Below, piece after piece: positions 9,050 through 20,378 of a stretch of 64,000 nt of DNA (position 1 is the stretch's first letter; each line of letters starts with the position of its first letter). The notes under the pieces are model-generated. The model had not been told where the DNA came from, did no database searches, and saw nothing but the letters and a program-made list of their open reading frames with translations. The stretch comes from Pyrenophora tritici-repentis (Eukaryota > Ascomycota > Dothideomycetes > Pleosporales > Pleosporaceae), in the NCBI RefSeq assembly GCF_003171515.1, contig NC_089396.1:1302001-1366000 (forward strand), read 5' to 3'. The translations under genes were made by a program, and so were the position numbers.

Positions 9050-12000
9050 ATGATGCGGAAATCACCAAGAAGATGGACTGCGGAAGAGGACTCGATTCTA
9101 TACCGAGAAGCAATGAAGCAGTGTAAGTCACATTCAGAATGGCTCACTCCACATTGAGAAGCCATCGAATCAAATTGCTGTCTGCTAAGACCCGCCTGCA
9201 TAGCCCCCGATAGTATCTGGGATTGGAACCGGATTGCCGCAAACTTTACAGACAGATCCAACAAGGACTGTCGGAAACGCTGGGTCAACCACGTCGGTGG
9301 GGGACTCAAGAAAGGCCCTTGGTCTGAAGAGGAGAACTCCAAGCTCCGGGAGGCTGTGCAAATATTTGGACAACGGTAAACACGCCCATAGATTTCAACA
9401 CCTTCTGACCTAACCCTTTCAACCAGTTGGACTGTTGTAGCGGATGCAGTTGGGTGCCGAAGCGCGGACCGTCAGACTCCGCAACAATCAAATCAATCAA
9501 TCTTAAGGTTGTCGATTGGTTTGATTAGCTTGCGGCGACGCTGCTGCAGACTCCGCAACAATCAAATCAATCAATCTTAAGGTTGTCGATTGGTTTGATT
9601 AGCTTGCGGCGACGCTGCTGATTGATTGCGGATTGATTGTTAGGGTTTTTGAGCAGATTGATTGCGATTGATTGGTTGATTGGCTGATTGATGCTAAGAA
9701 GTAGTATACAGGGGGTTATGGTGTTGTACTCCAGCCTTCTATATCGTACTGTTGTACAATCTCCTCATCTTTGACGTCACTCCACTTATCTTCATCATCA
9801 CCGTTGTTGTACAAGCCGTCAAAGCCAGCTCGTCTCCACGAACGTACAAGCTGAAGGGCAGCAAGTAACTCGCTGCCAAGAGCTCGCCGGCGCGGCTCAA
9901 GTAAATCGCCAAGCTCGCTAAAGAGCCTCTCGCAGTCGCAACTAGATGCTGGTATCGTGAGTATATCAATCGCAAACTGGCTTAAACACGGGTATTTTGA
10001 GCGTAATTGAATCCAGTACTTGACTGGGTGGCCATCGCTAAGATACTGTTCGCTTGTCCACTCTGGCTCTTGAGTTCTCCAGCGCTCGTACTCATCGTCG
10101 TGGGCAGCCTCTACCTGAGCCTTGTTGCGCCGTACGAGGGCGCCAATCACATCATCTATTCCTCTATGCCTTGGTTTTGCAGTTGTTTGAGATAGAGGAC
10201 GTGTACGTTGAGGCTTATACGACTGCCAGAGCTGCAGGAAGCCAGCGTTGGCTGATGTTAGCCATTCTGGCTTATCCACCCAGCTGTTCTCGCAGTAGTA
10301 TTTGTAGTATGGATGGAGGCAGGTAGCAGCGTAGTATGCTGGCGATCGATCGAGCTTGTTGTAGTAATCGTTGGCCTTACTCCAGGCGGCGCGGAGGTTA
10401 ACAAAGAGGTGATCTTCAGGCGCATCAGGTGGGTTGAAGTCAACTTGCTCGTACGAGCGCGTACGGGCTTCGAGCGCGCCAAGTACGTATTCAAATACAG
10501 GAATAGTCTCATATATAGCGCCGTATTTGCCTGCCTTTCCGCGACCCTCAAGCTTCTCCGTAGCAAGCTTAAGCGGCTCTAGGCAGTCCTGATACTCTGT
10601 TATCACCGCCCAATCAGCAGCTGTAAGTCCTGTTGATCTCATCCAACTAGGTGCTTCAGGGAGTTTATTGCCACGTTGACAAGCGCGGCGATCTTCAAGG
10701 GAGAGTGCGTTAATGTAGTGCTCAGCGTAAGAGTTGTATGCTGCCTGGAGTTGAGTTGCGCGTTTGAAGGCAGCGTAGTAAGAGTTCCAGCGTGTAACAA
10801 CAGGCTTCACAGGCTCAAGTACGTGGAGGCGCTCTCTAGCTGGCAACTCGGCGTTGGCGGCGGTTTGGAAGCTTCGGAAAATTTCGTGTTGTTGAGGCGT
10901 TTTTATATGGTTGATAACGTCGATAAGTACACCTAAGGGCCCTTCTTGACGCCACTCCTGCATGTACACCTCCTCTGTTTGGAGCTGCTCGTCGTTGTTG
11001 TTGTTGTACGCCTCTTGATTGCTGCCAAAGATAATTGCCTGGCCAATAAGGTTAAGCGTGTGAGGGCCGCAGCGGAGGCGTCGGTGAGCAGCGTTGAAGT
11101 CGTACGCGTGGGCGAGCGAGGAGACTGCAGTATCGTTGTTTGCAGCATTGTCGAGGACGAAGTAGCCGAGTTTATCACTCCCAATACTGTATTCTTGGAG
11201 CGTCTTTTTAATTGTATCAGCGATAGCATCACCAGTATGAGAGCCTGCGAGATGTGGGAGGGCGATGGGGAGATCTTGTATCACTCCAGAGGCGTTAGCA
11301 AAGTGTGCAACGACTCTAAAGAATCCACGCTTGCCACCCTTTGTCGTCCAACCATCAAAGCTTATGTGGATCTTGCTTGCAGCTTCTGACAGAGCGCAGA
11401 CAATCTGTGGCTGCATATATTGGAAGAGGCGCATTGCGTAGGTAGCTACACTGCGAGGACTTACCCACAAAGCTGCCTCTGCCTCTGGGTTTGCAAGGCT
11501 AATCATCTCGCGAAAGGACGGCCTTGCAAGTAGCTCCATTGGCAAGTTGTTATCAAGAAGGCAGAACACTGCAACTTCACGAAACTGCTGGATGTTGAAG
11601 TTGCCCATCGCGTTGGCAGCCTCTTGAGAGACTGCAACACCAGTCTCCAGCGTCTGTCGTAGAGAGAGTTGCTGCCCTGTTCTTCGAGGCTTCAGGCCGT
11701 CTTTTGTAAAGCCATGGCCTCGTTTCTGAAGGCCAAGATGAGCTGCAGCTGAGGAGGTGGCCTTTGATACGTCAAAAACTCCACTGCCGCCAGTGTCAAT
11801 GACCTTGTGGATGTGGCAGTATTTGCATACAAACCACACTCGATTCTGATCGTAGAGCTCAACAACGCGATATCCATGTTGAAAGATCCAACTCTTGACG
11901 CGCCGCCCAGTTGTAAGAGGCTTCATGAACCGAGGGAGGCGATCCCAGTTAATGCCGTCAAAGTTATCGCCATTATCAGGCTCTGTATCAACACTAGCCT

Positions 12001-13732
12001 CTGTTGTTGCTGCTGTACCAGCCTGGCTGCCCTCAGCCGCACCCTCCTCCTCTGTTTGCGACTCGAAAAATTGCGACTCAAACGTTGTGGCCTGGCTTAC
12101 GGCGGCGCCAAGGGTTTCCTGAGGCGACAGCGATCGCTGAGATAGGACAGAGGGCCTTGATAGGCGCGCCCGTTTGGCGGCGGCGGCGGCGGCAGCAGTA
12201 TTGGTGGGAACTCGAGAGCGTTTGGCCATCGTGGGCGATACTAAACACTAAAGAAAAATGTCTGTATAGGTAGCTAGGCAACTAGTGTTGTGTGTAAGGG
12301 ATTATTAGGGAACTGAGTGAGCGAAATCGTTGTTGTATTAAGAACAGCGAAGGACTAGCTATATAGGTGCGGGGTGAAGCCTAGAAGAGGCTAGCCCCTA
12401 AGCAGAAGGAGCTAGTCCTATAAGAGGAGAGCTAGCTGGTGAGAAGTGAATGCATAGAGACTGGCTTGCCCGGCCGACAGGGATCACAAGCTAAGCGAGA
12501 TAGGGGTCCAAGATAACTATCTTCAACACCAAAAACCTTCTCTTAATACGACACTACTCGCCTTACAACTCGTTAATAATAAATCAATCTAACTAATCAA
12601 ATCAATCAATCTGACCTTCGCAAGTTGATTTGATTAGCTATTTTGAAAAGCTTAGATTGAGTTGATTGAGTTGGTAAAAACTCCAAATGACCAATCAAAT
12701 CAATCAATCTGACCAATCTGGATTGATTGTTGCGGAGTCTGCGGACCGTAAGTGGACTATCCGCCAACAGCGACTCAACACTCACTAACGTTGTTTGGAG
12801 AATGTGCAAAGAGATGGCAGCATCATTTGGATCCTCAGTTGAATCTGAAGGAGTGGACGAAAGATGAGGTTAGTGATACGAGATGCGTGCGGGAGGGGCT
12901 GCGGGTGCAACCTTGCAAGTGTGCGGCACAGCTGATGATAGACCAGGATGAGCAATTACTGCAAGCCTTGCAGAAAATGGGACGGAACTGGAAGTCGATT
13001 CGAGACCAAAGATTCCATGGCCGCTCTCGCAACGACGTGAAGAACAGATACACGATCCTCACTCGACGCGCATCATCGTCGACATCGGCAACCACCAAGC
13101 GGAATACACCAGATACGGAGAATGACGAAGATGATGAGCATGATAGGGCTTTCAGTGTCCCAGAAGATGATGGTGAAGAGGAGGAAGATGACGACTATGA
13201 TGACGAGGACGGCGACAATCACCACAACAACAACAACAACAACATGATTTACGATAATGGAGGAGACGTGCGGGATACAAATATTGATTTTGCGTCCAAG
13301 GCAGCTGGTCAAGACACTATGGATCTCGGTCCATTTCCCACCCCCTTTTCATCTTATGATTTCGGCACAGCAACCATGTCGCCAACCGAACATGCCTTTT
13401 CTCTTTCGTTCTCGATGGACGACATTATAGATCTTGACAACCCCCAAGTCGACCATAGTTACCCTTTTGATGCCTCACCGGACCAATTCGACTTACTGAA
13501 CATGACTCACGTCGAGCCGTCCGTCAACGACATGCTTGGAGTGGACAATAAGGCGCTGTGGCAGGAGGACTCGTGCATCTCTCCCATGTCGTGCGGTCGG
13601 CAATCGGCTGGACAATCGACGTACAAGCGAGTTACGCTGGTTTTGGAAGACTACGACAAGGGATTGATGGACCAGTTGCTTCACATTGTGAGCACGAGTC
13701 AAGGGAAATCACAGATAGAGATTATGCCTTGA
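9050..13732 (+). CDS. Three-repeat Myb protein gene, split by a hAT element
   Basis: Exons 9050-9122, 9204-9375, 9427-9470, 12801-12868 and 12947-13732 join in frame to 380 residues. Three Myb repeats are seen: RRWTAEEDSILYREA ... CRKRWVNHV, then KKGPWSEEENSKLREA ... CAKRWQHHLDP, then KEWTKDEDEQLLQA ... NDVKNRYTIL. An acidic, poly-Asn linker (about residue 170) and a long C-terminal tail follow. A hAT transposon (9473-12741) sits on the exon 3 donor: its target duplication CGGACCGT spans the last exon bases and the GT. The left copy still reads ACC|GTCAGA, so a 3.3-kb intron removing the whole transposon is formally possible. The right copy keeps the original GTAAGT. The protein should be a nuclear DNA-binding factor; whether it controls the nearby cluster is unknown. 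Confidence 0.8.
9473..9620. repeat. Tandem duplication of the hAT left end
   Basis: The outer 74 bases of the element (9473-9546) are repeated directly and, by eye, without change at 9547-9620. Each copy starts with the full terminal repeat CAGACTCCGC. The outer copy abuts the target duplication, so it was the end used in transposition, or the duplication arose later. Confidence 0.9.
9716..12229 (-). CDS. hAT-family transposase
   Basis: 837 residues from an ATG at 12229. After a basic, Ala-rich N-terminus comes a BED-like zinc finger (about residues 130-172, VWFVCKYCHIH ... AAHLGLQKRGH). The RNase H-like core follows, with Asp in SFDGWTTKGG (about 292) and FVLDNAANND (about 360), split by the usual helical insertion. 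The C-terminal dimerisation region has SSCDCERLFSELGDLLEPRR (about 765). The frame is intact, so the protein may be active and could move the 162-bp MITEs. It resembles fungal hAT transposases of the Restless type; I cannot assign a named family. Confidence 0.93.
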   Translation of the reverse strand: MAKRSRVPTNTAAAAAAAKRARLSRPSVLSQRSLSPQETLGAAVSQATTFESQFFESQTEEEGAAEGSQAGTAATTEASVDTEPDNGDNFDGINWDRLPRFMKPLTTGRRVKSWIFQHGYRVVELYDQNRVWFVCKYCHIHKVIDTGGSGVFDVSKATSSAAAHLGLQKRGHGFTKDGLKPRRTGQQLSLRQTLETGVAVSQEAANAMGNFNIQQFREVAVFCLLDNNLPMELLARPSFREMISLANPEAEAALWVSPRSVATYAMRLFQYMQPQIVCALSEAASKIHISFDGWTTKGGKRGFFRVVAHFANASGVIQDLPIALPHLAGSHTGDAIADTIKKTLQEYSIGSDKLGYFVLDNAANNDTAVSSLAHAYDFNAAHRRLRCGPHTLNLIGQAIIFGSNQEAYNNNNDEQLQTEEVYMQEWRQEGPLGVLIDVINHIKTPQQHEIFRSFQTAANAELPARERLHVLEPVKPVVTRWNSYYAAFKRATQLQAAYNSYAEHYINALSLEDRRACQRGNKLPEAPSWMRSTGLTAADWAVITEYQDCLEPLKLATEKLEGRGKAGKYGAIYETIPVFEYVLGALEARTRSYEQVDFNPPDAPEDHLFVNLRAAWSKANDYYNKLDRSPAYYAATCLHPYYKYYCENSWVDKPEWLTSANAGFLQLWQSYKPQRTRPLSQTTAKPRHRGIDDVIGALVRRNKAQVEAAHDDEYERWRTQEPEWTSEQYLSDGHPVKYWIQLRSKYPCLSQFAIDILTIPASSCDCERLFSELGDLLEPRRRALGSELLAALQLVRSWRRAGFDGLYNNGDDEDKWSDVKDEEIVQQYDIEGWSTTP

Positions 13733-14047
13733 ATTTCAAGAATATTTACAAATGCAAACTACTACACATTATGCTTTGCATGCGTGTTGGAGTGGTAGTT
13801 GTATTGATGTGTCGTGTTTTTTTAGACTGAGATGTCCGTGATCTAAGCTTATATACATGAAGTGGTGGGCTGATTGGCTGGTGGATAATCCACGTGACCG
13901 TGCAAGGTGCCCTGGGCTTACAAGTATTAATGAACGTTTCTGTGAAACGGCTCCGACTTCGGCAGATCTCGGGACAATCCCATGGGACAAATCCCATATG
14001 ATTGCGCCACCAGCGGTCGGCAAGGTGGAAAGCCCGTCGGACTTGGA

Positions 14048-15326
14048 TCACGGCCAATGCGCGGCCAAGAAGCTCTGCACGTCATCCATCAACTTCGGCC
14101 CGCTCCGATGGTAGAGGATTGCGTGACCAGTATTCGCATAGACCTTGACGTCGTGAGCCGAGGCGGTTGGGAATTTGTCGTACACGGCGTACGGCTGGCT
14201 GCCGCACTTGGGGCCGCCACAAAACGTCCCGTCATCTAGATATGGTCAGCCACTCTGCCCCCAATCGAGCATTCGTTGTCGAGGTTGTCTTACTCTCGCC
14301 AATGCCTAGGAACACGGGTCCGGTGAAGTGAGGAGCGTCGACCAAGTGGTAGGTAAAAGTTATGGCGGCGCCGAGGGTGTCAAAGTCTCGCGTGGCAAAG
14401 TCGGCAGCCAAGGCGTCCTTTTCGTAGTCCCCGTAGAAGCATGCGACTTCGCGTGCTTCGATTGTTGGTTGGGTCTGGTAAAACGGCTCGAGATGACCCC
14501 AGCGGTCGGGGTCTATGGTCCGGGCTGAGGTCTGCAGGCCGGCTATGGATAAAAAAGCCGGGTAGATCCATGTCAGATCCCAGGAGATGCCGATCAGGAC
14601 GTAAACATCGACATCGTGGGGGTACTTGTCGGCCAATCCATTTGCGATGATACCTCCAATGGAAAAACCAACAAATGCCATCTGCTTAAACTGACGGCCG
14701 ACGTACTGTCCTTCGCGTATGAGGCGGATGACCTCGTGCATGGCCTGCACGGCCGTCTCTGTCTGCGCCTCCTTGAGTCCGTCAGGAAAACTGCTGTTTC
14801 CAGCACCTGTGCGCCGCCAAAGATTAGATGAGCGTCCACGATGGTGCACGGAAACACGTACCGATGAGGTCAACGGCAACGGTGGTGTATCCCGCATTCG
14901 TCATTCGCCGTGTCCAGCTGTGCTCTTCGGGCTTGTAGGGGAAATCCCACATCTTTTTGTTGAAGGTGGCGCCGTGGGCGAGTATCTGTACCGTGTCGAG
15001 GGCGGCAACATTAGTAGGTGGCTTGCAGACACGGGCCGAGATGTTGTAGTCTGCTGCAACAAGGGTCTTGCGAGCGGCCAATGCAAAGAGAATATTGACA
15101 TCGTAGCTTCCGGTGAAGTTGCCCTCGGCTGACTTTGCAACATGCACAGGGATGACCACGTCGTGGCACAGATCAGCTAGTTATGGTACGTACTCGTTAG
15201 ATTCTGTCAAACGCGATGCGTAGGGAGCGATCTACCTTGGCCTGAAACGACATCAGCCGCATGGACGGCAGCGGCAGCGATAAGCTGACAGCTAGCCAAT
15301 GTCAGAAAAGCGCGGAGAGGTCTCAT
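14048..15326 (-). CDS. Secreted alpha/beta hydrolase (lipase/esterase-like)
   Basis: Four exons, 15326-15236, 15176-14862, 14806-14294 and 14235-14048, join in frame to 368 residues. Residues 1-23 form a signal peptide (MRPLRAFLTLASCQLIAAAA). The fold is recognised by the oxyanion region ILAHGATFN, the nucleophile elbow FVGFSIGG and a C-terminal His in YANTGHAI. The substrate is unknown; in a polyketide cluster it could cleave or form an ester or lactone outside the cytosol. It is the left-most gene of the alternating cluster and shares a 275-bp divergent promoter with the FAD oxidoreductase. Membership of the cluster is inferred from spacing and the shared promoter motif. Confidence 0.85.
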
Positions 15327-15601
15327 GTTTCCAGGAGTAGCAAAGAACACGGCGTTGGGATGGTCAGTTGAGATATAGGTAAGCGAGCCACTCATGTGAC
15401 TTTATAGCCCAGGAGATCCATCGGGACCCGCGTACCACAGCCCAGGTGTGAATCGGTTCGCGCCACGCACCGGACCGGAGTTTGTCCACTCCAATCGAAT
15501 CCCAGGCGCATCCAGGCGGACTAACACGTACATATGAAAGCACAAAAGGGCAATTGCCATGGACGCTCGCATCAACTTCAAGGTTCATTACTGGCGCGAG
15601 C
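15327..15601. promoter_or_regulatory. Divergent promoter with CGGACCGGAGT motif
   Basis: 275 bases between the start codons of the hydrolase (minus) and FAD oxidoreductase (plus). CGGACCGGAGT lies at 15471-15481. The same or nearly the same string occurs at 23445-23455 and, inverted with one extra G, at 20240-20252. CGG-containing pairs are typical of Zn2Cys6 regulators (family knowledge); no such regulator gene is seen in the window. Confidence 0.55.
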
Positions 15602-17412
15602 ATGTTCGTCGAGACGCTAGCCACTGCACTTGCCCTGTTTGGCACTGCGACTACATTGTCGTATCAGGATCCCGCCGTAACGCAATGCGTGAGAACGTCC
15701 CTCTCCAGACGCGTGACTCGCCACTCCTAACACTTGCAGTGTTCGCAACTCGCGGCCCAGTTGCCCAATACGACCTTCCCGCGAGATGGCTCTAGTACCT
15801 CCACGTACTACCAAACCAAGACCTCGTTTTGGTGTAAGTCTGCTCTATCTTCGGTGTCTTTGTAGATCGTGCTCTCTGTCGTCTAATCAAGCGTCGCAAA
15901 CACCACATATCCCGAAGCTAACCGCCGCCTGTAGCGGCAACCGAGTGGCTAGACCCGACCTGCGTCTTCCTCCCCACAAAGGCCTCCGATATTGAGGCCG
16001 CCGTCTCCATCTTCACTGCAAATGACTGTCCCTTTGCTATTCGCGGGGGTGGCCATAGCGCAATCCGTGCTGCAGCCAATATCGACCATGGCATCCTGGT
16101 GAGCATGAAGCACGTCAAGGACATCACCTTTAGCGAAGACCTCTCCACTGTCACCGTCGGCGCCGGCCTCACATGGGCTGAGGTCTATGAGGCTACAGAG
16201 GCTCGCGGACGCATGGCCGTTGCAGGTCGTTTCGGCACTGTTGGCACTGGTCTTGTGCTGGGCGCTGGCTTTTCCTACCTGAACAATCGCCACGGTCTGG
16301 GCGTTGACAACGTTGCCGGACAGCACGTGGTTTTGGCCAATGGCACAAGCGTATACGCCAATGCCACCCATCACTCTGAACTTCATTGGGCTCTCAAGGG
16401 TGGCGGCAACAACTTTGGTGTCGTCTCACACTACGATCTCGTCCTGCACCCCAGTGATGGCTGCTTTGGTGGACGCTATACCTACCCGCACACCTCCATC
16501 GGGGCCATGAAGAAGGCAACGTACGACTATCACGTCAAGACCGCCATTGAGGATGTAGACATGCACGTCCTTCCGACATATGTCTTTGCTGACAACACAA
16601 CGTATGGCTACACCCCCGTCGTGTCCAACCGAAACGCGACGGCGTTGCCCAAGTCACTGCGTGCATGGGACGAGATTCCTCACACAAACCAGACAATGAA
16701 ACCGAGAAAGTACGGCGACTTGGCTAACCATCTTGTCGCCGGCTTTCCTGACGGACTAATGTGAGTTTGTTTCGGATCTCCCTTTGCCTGATCAAGAAAG
16801 AACACTGACACTTGGTAGCCAATCCCATTACACCTTCACAGTGTACCCAGACGAAGCCTTCTTCGGCGAACTTTTTGATCTATGGGAGAAATTCTGTATT
16901 TCAATGGCTCATATTGATGGCTTCAATGGCTTGCACACGGTCATGCCTATTACGCCTCGAGCGATTGCCGAGGGCATAAAGAACGGCCACAACGCTTTGG
17001 GCATTGACCAAGCAAAGCCTAACACGACTCTTTCTGGTAAGCCCGTAGCTCAACACCCACCTGCTCCGTTTTTTCTGACTCGCCCAGTCTTTTATCTCGG
17101 CGTCACCTTCAACAATGCAGCCGACAGCGAGGAGGTCTTCCCCGCATGGGAGACGTTTGTGCGCTCCCTGCAGGTGCGAGCAAAGGTTTTGGGTATCCTG
17201 TTTCCGTACATGTAAGCTGACAAGCTCCGACACTTTTTCCTCTTGCAGAGACTGACTGTCGCAGAATGATGAACTACTCCGACCACAATCAGCAGGTGTT
17301 GGCGTCTTATGGTGCCAAGAACGTGGAGCGTTTGCAAGCAGTCCAGAGGCAGTACGATCCCTCTCTGGTCTTCCAGCGCTTGGTCACCGGAGGTCAAAAG
17401 CTCCCTTTGTAG
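15602..17412 (+). CDS. Secreted FAD-linked oxidoreductase (BBE/VAO family)
   Basis: Five exons, 15602-15688, 15740-15833, 15935-16760, 16819-17211 and 17265-17412, join in frame to 515 residues. A signal peptide (MFVETLATALALFGTA) precedes the FAD-binding PCMH domain, which has the flavin-attachment motif IRGGGHS, a GxGxxLGAGFSYL loop and KGGGNNFGVV. The C-terminal berberine-bridge-enzyme segment has MMNYSDHNQQVL and QRQYDPSLVFQRL. Such enzymes carry out oxidative ring closure, coupling or alcohol oxidation with oxygen. BBE-type oxidases are common tailoring enzymes in perylenequinone and other polyketide clusters. I see no second Cys attachment motif next to the usual position. The frame is intact. 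Confidence 0.9.
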
Positions 17413-18166
17413 ATGGCACATGGTACCACAGTCTGTATAATCCATTGAGCGCCCTGCAAATACTCTGCAGCCGCAAGACAAAGACTTTGCCCTATTTACT
17501 CCAAAACTTTGAGCTACCCGTGCCAGAAATCGCGTAAAATGACTTGAGCATCTTGCCAAAGGCAGGGCAATCACTATGCTGAATTTCGCTTTTGCTTTAT
17601 ACCTCTCTCTCTCTCTCTTGCTATGGAAGGAGAGATCTTGAGGTTTTGTAGCTAATTGGGATTAGCGGCTTGGCACCGCCTGCCTATAGATAGCCGTTGA
17701 GGCTCTGCAACGCAGACTCAACCTTCGAATCCACTGTACTATATCCCAATCCTTTTGTCGCTCTTGGGCCTCGGCCGTTGCATCTCTCTCTCTCTACAAC
17801 GGGTCCGTTGTCTGCTTGTCTGCCGCGGCATTAAAGACTCTTTTTGAAAACGAACCAAGATGAAAAAGCAGCAAAGTGCAGCACGAGCAGTCTATCTAGG
17901 TAAATTTCCATAATCATGGCGCGACTGGCTTCGAGCACACCACCACCACAACCACCACATCAAACCAAAGTAAATAGAATAGCTTTAGTAACGATTTATA
18001 TTACCTTATATGGATGCTAGAATATATTTCCCCAACACGTGAAGCCGCACAATCTCTCCATCCGGTGTGTATCCTTACCCGAGAACACGGCGCAACATGC
18101 CATCTCCGTCTCGATTGGCTATTTGTGTAATGTGAAGTTGGCATCACCTCGAGACGAGACATGTAT
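17413..18166. other. Convergent 3' intergenic region
   Basis: About 750 bases between the 3' ends of the oxidoreductase and the MFS gene. A short (CT)n tract lies near 17601-17620. No gene recognised. Confidence 0.5.
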
Positions 18167-20114
18167 TTATTGGCTCTCTGACTCATCCGCTTCCTTGACA
18201 CGGCCAGCATCCTTGTCCGTGAGCGCGGACTCTGAGTCGGACGGGGAACTCGCGTGCATCTGTTTGTGCTTTGCAGATGTTAGGGGGCGAATGGCTGTTG
18301 ATAAGACGAGAGGACTTACTGGTAGTATGACAGAAAGAACCAGACACAATGCAGCTGCTGCGTAGCATGGTATGAATCTACCGAGCAAGGTCAGTCAAGG
18401 AAAGGCTGTGCATTTTGGCACATGACGTACGTCTTTCGCAAAGAATTGACCAGCGCGTTGGAAAGCGCAGTCTGCGACGATTTATCGAGACCCGAGAAGA
18501 GTTCGCCTGCTGCCCCTTCTATGGCATGCTGAACTTGTTCGCTTGACAAATTGGGGAGAACGGTAGCGATTGAGGATACGGCGTCGTTGACGAAGATTGC
18601 ACTGGCGATAGCTAGGCCAAAGGTGATGCCACAAAGTTGCGCTGGGTCAGTGTCAGCAAATACATATGCGACTGGAAAGTGAGTCAGGTCCCGTACCTAA
18701 CATCATGAAACTAGTACCAAAGGCCATGTCTTTTGGCTCGAGGATGGAAAAGAGGACAGCGTAACCGGCTTGCACATAGGCGCCCGAGCCCAAACCAAGA
18801 AGTATTTCGAAACCATAGATATTGCGTGTCGGGGTGTCGATCGTTACTCGAGCTGCTAAAGTGTGAGATTGCGAAGCATGTAGGGCACGAGGACGCTTAC
18901 ACAAGAGAACAGTGGCTATGAGTGCGAGTGCACTTCCGACGACGTACCATGCCTTGTAGTGACCCACCTTGGACATGAAAGCCCCATTCGCCAGCATGGC
19001 GGCACTGAGAAGTGCAATGTAGGGAAGAAGTCGAACACCTGACTGGAGAGCGTCATCGCCACGTGTGAACTGGAAATAAAGAGGAATGTAGTAAATCGGT
19101 ACGAAAGTGAAGACATCGCATGCAGCTGCAATGACAGCTAGAAGCACAGCGTGACCATTGGTCATAAAATGCATGGGGAAGAGCCGATCTCGTTCGTTCG
19201 TGGTAAAACTGAAATGTTGCTGTACCGCAAACACAACCAGAAATACGGCGGCGAGGACGAAGAGGACGATTGAGGCAGCGCTACTCCAGCTGAACAGCCT
19301 GCCTCCAAAGTCAACTGCCAGCACCAGTGGAAGCATGGAGGCGAGTATGAAGATGGTACCAAGCCAATCTAATCTGGCAGCGCGAGCGCGTTTCGAGGGC
19401 TTGTCAGCCGGCGATGCCGAAGGAAGGAGAAATATCCAGATTGGAGCGAGAACAGCGCCTCATTTCAGGTCAGTAAAGTCCTCCGGTCCATACACATGGA
19501 TGCATACCTGCACATAGATTGATATAGAAGGCCCATCGCCATCCGCCAGCGCCGGCACTTTCGAAGAGGCCTCCCAAGATAGGTCCGAGGACAGTACCGA
19601 CACCCCAGATGAGGCCATTGAGGCTCAAGTACACAGGTCTTTCTCGCGGCGAGGTGTTGAGGCACAAGAGGGTAACAGAACCCATGTATAACCCGTTTCC
19701 GCCGATTCCAGCCACTACGCGACCCACAATCATGGTGTTCATGTTGCGAGCCGCACCGCAAAGTGCAGAGCCGACGAAGAAAAGAAGTCCCGAAGCGAGG
19801 TAGACATATTTGGGATCGAAGAGGGCGTATATCTTGCCAAGGGGCAATAGAAGACAGAGACCTCCGGCAGTGAAGCCCACAGAAAGCCAGGCAAGCTGTT
19901 CAGCTTGGCCCAAGTCTTGAATGATGATGGGAACAATATTCGCGACGATGGTGTTATCCAGAGCGTATAGGCCGAGGCTGGATACGATGGCAAGTACGAC
20001 CAAAAACCACTGTTTTGGTTTGAGTTAGCTATATCATCGTAATGTCAAAACGGTGCAATGATTGTGTACCTTGAAGCCGTAGACGGCACGACTGGGTTCG
20101 GCAGAGTCGGTCAT
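18167..20114 (-). CDS. MFS drug:H+ antiporter-type exporter
   Basis: Six exons, 20114-20070, 20009-19508, 19458-18697, 18641-18431, 18377-18320 and 18268-18167, join in frame to 559 residues. The long row of hydrophobic segments and the length fit the 14-helix DHA2 class. The first helix carries LGLYALDNTIVANIVPIII, a DHA2 signature (LDxTIVNVALP-like), and GRVVAGIGGNGLYMGSV lies in the helix 4-5 region. The short cytosolic C-terminus is polar. A plasma-membrane exporter of the cluster product or self-protection is the likely role. It shares a 264-bp divergent promoter with the SDR gene. The frame is intact. Confidence 0.9.
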
Positions 20115-20378
20115 GTTGTGCTGAGAAGGATATTGGCGCAAGTGGGAATCAATTCCCCAGCAATCAACAATGTGATTTACCTTGGCTGGGACATGCGATA
20201 TTTTGGGACACACTCGCACTCTTCGTAGTTACGATGCATACTCCGGTCCCGGCCCTGGACTTTAACTCCGGGTTTCCCAACCCTTCACCACGCCGCACAA
20301 CAAAGAGCAAAGCTTTATAAACACGGCATCGCACCTAACTCCGTTGTTACCACAACCTCTCCGATTCTCAAAATCATC
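20115..20378. promoter_or_regulatory. Divergent promoter with two ACTCCGG motifs
   Basis: 264 bases between MFS (minus) and SDR (plus). ACTCCGGTCCCGG at 20240-20252 is the inverse of the motif in the neighbouring divergent promoters, and a second ACTCCGG lies at 20265-20271. Confidence 0.5.

Larger units (their letters stand above)
9473..12741 (-). mobile_element. Complete hAT transposon
   Basis: The element is 3269 bp, with ends CAGACTCCGCAACAATCAA / TTGATTGTTGCGGAGTCTG by subterminal alignment, flanked by the perfect 8-bp duplication CGGACCGT (9465-9472 and 12742-12749). Both ends are rich in AATCAATC motifs, likely transposase-binding subterminal repeats. It carries one intact minus-strand transposase gene. 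The perfect duplication and open frame suggest a recent insertion into the Myb gene. Confidence 0.93.

Noticed and set aside
12752..12946. Frame upstream of the third Myb repeat as a separate gene start
   Set aside because: This stretch consists of introns 3 and 4 plus a short exon; splicing gives clean Myb repeats that continue the upstream exons.
13073..13312. Antisense Val/Ile-rich frame
   Set aside because: It is the mirror of the Asp/Glu/Asn-rich Myb linker.
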